This document shows positions 12,623 through 15,416 of a DNA stretch of 15,416 nucleotides, piece by piece. The position numbers were made by a program, and so were the translations under genes. The stretch lies in assembly GCA_919902965.1 (NCBI GenBank), contig CAKKSJ010000463.1:1-15416 (forward strand), read 5' to 3'. Every line of letters begins with the position of its first letter. The first letter of the stretch is position 1. The DNA comes from Burkholderiales bacterium (GTDB lineage: Bacteria; Pseudomonadota; Gammaproteobacteria; Burkholderiales; SG8-39). The notes under the pieces are model-generated. The model searched no databases and was not told where the DNA came from. It saw only the letters and a program-made list of their open reading frames with translations.

Positions 12623-15416
12623 ATGGTCATCTCCGAGATCTGCATCCGCCGGCCGGTGTTTGCCACGGTGCTGTCCCTGGTGGTGCTGCTCATCGGCCTG
12701 GTGAGTTACACGCGGCTGGCAGTGCGTGAATACCCCAAGATCGACGAGCCGGTGGTCACCGTCGAGAGCAAGTACACCGGCGCCAGTGCGGAAATCGTCG
12801 AAAGCCAGGTCACCAAGGTGCTGGAGGATTCCCTCGCGGGTATCGAGGGGATCTCGACCCTGACCTCGATCAGCCGTTCGGAACAGAGCCAGATTACAAT
12901 CAAATTCCGCCTCGAGCGCGATGCGGATTCCGCCGCCAACGATGTGCGCGACCGGGTGGCGCGTGTGCGCGGCAAGCTGCCCAGGGACATGGATGAACCG
13001 GTGGTGGCCAAGGTCGAGGCCGACGCGAATCCAATCATCTGGCTGGCGTTTTCCAGCGACCGCCTGTCCGCGCTGGAGGTAACCGACTACGCCAGCCGCA
13101 TTGTCAAAACCAGGCTGCAGACCCTGCCCGGTGCGGCCGACGTGCGCGTGTTCGGAGAGCGCCGTTATGCCATGCGCATCTGGGTCGATCGCGACCGGCT
13201 TGCCGCGTTCCGCCTGACCCCCGCCGATGTCGAAGACGCGCTGCGCAAGCAGAATCTGGAGGTGCCCGCCGGACGCATAGAAAGCCGCGAGCGCGAGTTC
13301 TCGGTGGTCGCGCAGACAGACCTCAACGAACCCGCCGAATTCGCGGCGGTGGTGGTGAAGAACGTCGACGGTTTCCCGGTGCGCATACGCGATATCGGCA
13401 GGGTGGAGATCGCCGCGCAGAACGAGCGTTCGGTAGTGCGTTTCAACGGCAAGCCGGCGGTCGCGCTGGGCGTGATCAAGCAGTCCACCGCCAATCCGCT
13501 GGTGCTGTCCAAGGCGGTACGCGCCGAATTGCCGCGCCTGGAAGCGGAGCTTCCGCCTGGAATGCAGGTCAAGGTCGCCTACGATTCGTCGGTCTTCATC
13601 GAGCGCTCCATCGATGCCGTGTTCACCACCATCCTGGAGGCGGTCGGGCTGGTAGCGCTGGTGATATTCTTTTCGCTGCGCTCCCTGCGCGCCACCATCA
13701 TTCCGCTGGTGACCATACCGGTATCGCTGATCGGCGCGTTCACCCTGATGTACGTCTTCAATTTCTCCATCAACACCCTGACCATGCTTGCCTTCGTGCT
13801 CGCGATCGGACTGGTGGTCGACGACGCGATCGTGATGCTGGAGAACATCTACCGACATGTCGAGAACGGCATGCCGCGTTTCCAGGCGGCGCTGCTGGGC
13901 GCGAAGGAGATCGGTTTCGCCGTGGTCGCGATGACCGTCACCCTGGCGGCGGTATACGCGCCCGTGGCATTCATGACTGGCCGCACCGGCAAGCTGTTCG
14001 TCGAATTCGCGCTGACGCTGGCGGGCGCGGTACTGGTGTCGGGCTTCGTCGCGCTGACCCTGTCGCCGATGATGTGTTCAATATTGCTCAGGCACGAAAC
14101 CAGCCATTCCTGGATCTACAACCAGATCGAGCGACTGCTCAATGGCATAACGGACAGCTACAGATGGCTGCTCGGCGCCGCACTGCGCGCGCGCTGGGTG
14201 GTGCTGCTGCTCGGGCTCGCCGTGGCGGGGGCCAGCGTATTTCTGTTCAAGCAGTTGAAGCAGGAACTGTCGCCGCTGGAGGATCGCGGCGTAGTCATAG
14301 GCGTATTCATCGGGCCGGAAGGCGCAACCATCGATTACATGCAAAAGTACCTGCAGCGTGCGGAAACGATGTTCAAGAACACCAGGGACATCGAACGCTA
14401 CTTCGTGATTTCCGGTTTTCCCACAGTGTCCCAGGGCATTTCCTTTGTCGGCCTCACTGACTGGAACGAGCGCCAGCGCAAGTCCTTCGATGTTGCGCGC
14501 GAACTTCAGCCCAAGTTGTTCGGCGGGCTGCCCGGCGTGCTCGGCTTTCCGATCACGCCGGCCTCGCTCGGGCAGAGCCCGCGTGACAAGCCGGTGCAGA
14601 TGGTGATTGTCAGCTCGCTCGAGCGCGACAAGCTCGACGAGATCGTCGGCCGCATCCTCGCCGATGCGGCGAAGAACCCAAACCTGCAGGCGCTGGAGTC
14701 GGACCTGAAGCTCAACAAACCCGAGGTGCGGGTGCGCGTGGACCGCAACAAGGCCAACGATACCAGCGTGCAGGTCGATACCGTGGGACGCACGCTGGAG
14801 ACCATGCTCGGCGGGCGCCAGGTCACGCGCTACAAGCAGAACGGCGAGCAATACGACGTGATCGTGCAGGTGCTGCCGGCCGATCGCAGCACGCCTGACG
14901 ACATTTCGAACATATTCGTGCGCGGTCGCGGCGACCAGATGATTCCGCTGGAGCAGCTGGTCAGCGTCAAGGAAGGCGTTTCGGCGCGCGAATTCAACCG
15001 CTTCGGTCAGCGTGTCGCGGTCACCATCAGCGCCAACCTCGCACCGGGTTATCCCCTGGGCGAGGCGCTCAAATTCCTGGAGGGAACGGCGCGTGCGCAC
15101 CTGCCCGTCGGCGCAGCCATCGACTACAACGGCCAGTCGCGCGAGTTCCGCGAATCGAGCGCAGGCCTGGCGCTCACCTTCCTCCTGGCGCTGGCTTTCA
15201 TCTACCTGGTGCTGGCGGCGCAGTTCGAAAGCTTCGCCGATCCGTTCATCATCATGTTGTCGGTGCCGCTGTCGATGACCGGCGCGCTGGCCGCGCTGCT
15301 CCTGACCGGCGGGACGCTCAACGTCTACAGCCAGATCGGGCTGGTGACCCTGGTGGGGCTGATCACCAAGCACGGCATCCTCATTGTCGAGTTCACCAAC
15401 CAGCTGCGCGAGCAGG
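12623..15416 (+). CDS. RND efflux pump, inner-membrane permease subunit (3' end outside window)
   Basis: A proton-driven HAE1-type RND transporter (AcrB/MexB superfamily) that works with the preceding adaptor and an outer-membrane channel. The first 931 codons are present; about 100 C-terminal residues are missing, judged from the usual length of about 1020-1050. The start MVISEICIRRPVFATV is typical, with the first helix at about 12-30. The proton-relay aspartates are Asp400-Asp401 in LAIGLVVDDAIVMLENIYRH, and the matching lysine is Lys916 in GLITKHGILIVEF, equivalent to Lys940 of AcrB. The LSPMMCSILL end of the sixth helix and the porter-domain block GFPITPASLGQS are visible. No frameshift is seen. 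The substrate, possibly drugs, solvents or lipophilic compounds, cannot be predicted. The ATG at 12623 lacks a good Shine-Dalgarno and sits next to an inverted repeat. Confidence 0.94.
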   Translation, partial: MVISEICIRRPVFATVLSLVVLLIGLVSYTRLAVREYPKIDEPVVTVESKYTGASAEIVESQVTKVLEDSLAGIEGISTLTSISRSEQSQITIKFRLERDADSAANDVRDRVARVRGKLPRDMDEPVVAKVEADANPIIWLAFSSDRLSALEVTDYASRIVKTRLQTLPGAADVRVFGERRYAMRIWVDRDRLAAFRLTPADVEDALRKQNLEVPAGRIESREREFSVVAQTDLNEPAEFAAVVVKNVDGFPVRIRDIGRVEIAAQNERSVVRFNGKPAVALGVIKQSTANPLVLSKAVRAELPRLEAELPPGMQVKVAYDSSVFIERSIDAVFTTILEAVGLVALVIFFSLRSLRATIIPLVTIPVSLIGAFTLMYVFNFSINTLTMLAFVLAIGLVVDDAIVMLENIYRHVENGMPRFQAALLGAKEIGFAVVAMTVTLAAVYAPVAFMTGRTGKLFVEFALTLAGAVLVSGFVALTLSPMMCSILLRHETSHSWIYNQIERLLNGITDSYRWLLGAALRARWVVLLLGLAVAGASVFLFKQLKQELSPLEDRGVVIGVFIGPEGATIDYMQKYLQRAETMFKNTRDIERYFVISGFPTVSQGISFVGLTDWNERQRKSFDVARELQPKLFGGLPGVLGFPITPASLGQSPRDKPVQMVIVSSLERDKLDEIVGRILADAAKNPNLQALESDLKLNKPEVRVRVDRNKANDTSVQVDTVGRTLETMLGGRQVTRYKQNGEQYDVIVQVLPADRSTPDDISNIFVRGRGDQMIPLEQLVSVKEGVSAREFNRFGQRVAVTISANLAPGYPLGEALKFLEGTARAHLPVGAAIDYNGQSREFRESSAGLALTFLLALAFIYLVLAAQFESFADPFIIMLSVPLSMTGALAALLLTGGTLNVYSQIGLVTLVGLITKHGILIVEFTNQLREQ

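Noticed and set aside
12095..13858. A 587-codon open frame on the minus strand opposite the adaptor and pump genes
   Set aside because: It is the antisense shadow of clear RND genes in GC-rich DNA. Its translation is full of His, Gln, Arg and Asp with no domain, no hydrophobic core pattern and no ribosome-binding site.
14078..15373. A 431-codon open frame on the minus strand opposite the pump gene
   Set aside because: Same composition-driven shadow: low-complexity, charge-rich translation, while the plus-strand frame shows continuous RND pump motifs.
1..15416. CRISPR arrays, tRNA or rRNA genes, insertion sequences, phage or toxin-antitoxin genes
   Set aside because: Searched by eye on both strands. 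No direct-repeat array, cloverleaf, transposase motif or small two-gene module was found; nearly all sequence belongs to recognised chromosomal genes.

Overview
The window reads as an ordinary chromosomal segment of a GC-rich Gram-negative bacterium, most likely a betaproteobacterium. The reasons are the protein sequences, the lipoprotein and inner-membrane export signals, and the gene neighbourhood: fabI beside a peptide-type ABC importer, then mltD, gloB, a YafS-like methyltransferase and rnhA. I recall this neighbourhood from betaproteobacterial genomes but could not check it here. I see no insertion sequence, phage gene, CRISPR array, tRNA or rRNA, and no gene-free stretch longer than about 120 bases.

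Layout. fabI (122-910, minus) is divergent from a four-gene ABC importer operon (985-7635, plus). The operon encodes a family-5 binding lipoprotein, two permeases and a fused double ATPase, with junctions of +2, -1 and -4 bases and GTG starts on the last three genes. It converges, 12 bases apart, on mltD (7648-9168, minus), a two-LysM lytic transglycosylase with its own sigma70-type promoter. gloB (9288-10067, minus) is divergent from a YafS-like methyltransferase (10081-10821, plus) across only 13 bases, and rnhA (10818-11273, plus) overlaps the end of that gene. An RND efflux pair follows: a periplasmic adaptor (11373-12548) and an inner-membrane pump (12623 to the window edge, incomplete at its 3' end). 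No outer-membrane channel gene lies inside the window.

How the genes may work together. The ABC operon has the YejABEF/Opp-like layout of a peptide importer. Because some YejBEF systems import muropeptides and MltD releases them, a link to murein recycling is a reasonable but unproven idea. The methyltransferase and rnhA look translationally coupled. The adaptor and pump form the inner-membrane part of a tripartite exporter.

I found no convincing new multi-gene system. The points most worth a second look are the double membrane anchoring of the binding protein, the large N-terminal membrane extension of the second permease, the two identically spaced four-cysteine motifs in the fused ATPase, the Ala93-Tyr94 pair in FabI, and the hairpins in the leader and intergenic space of the RND genes.
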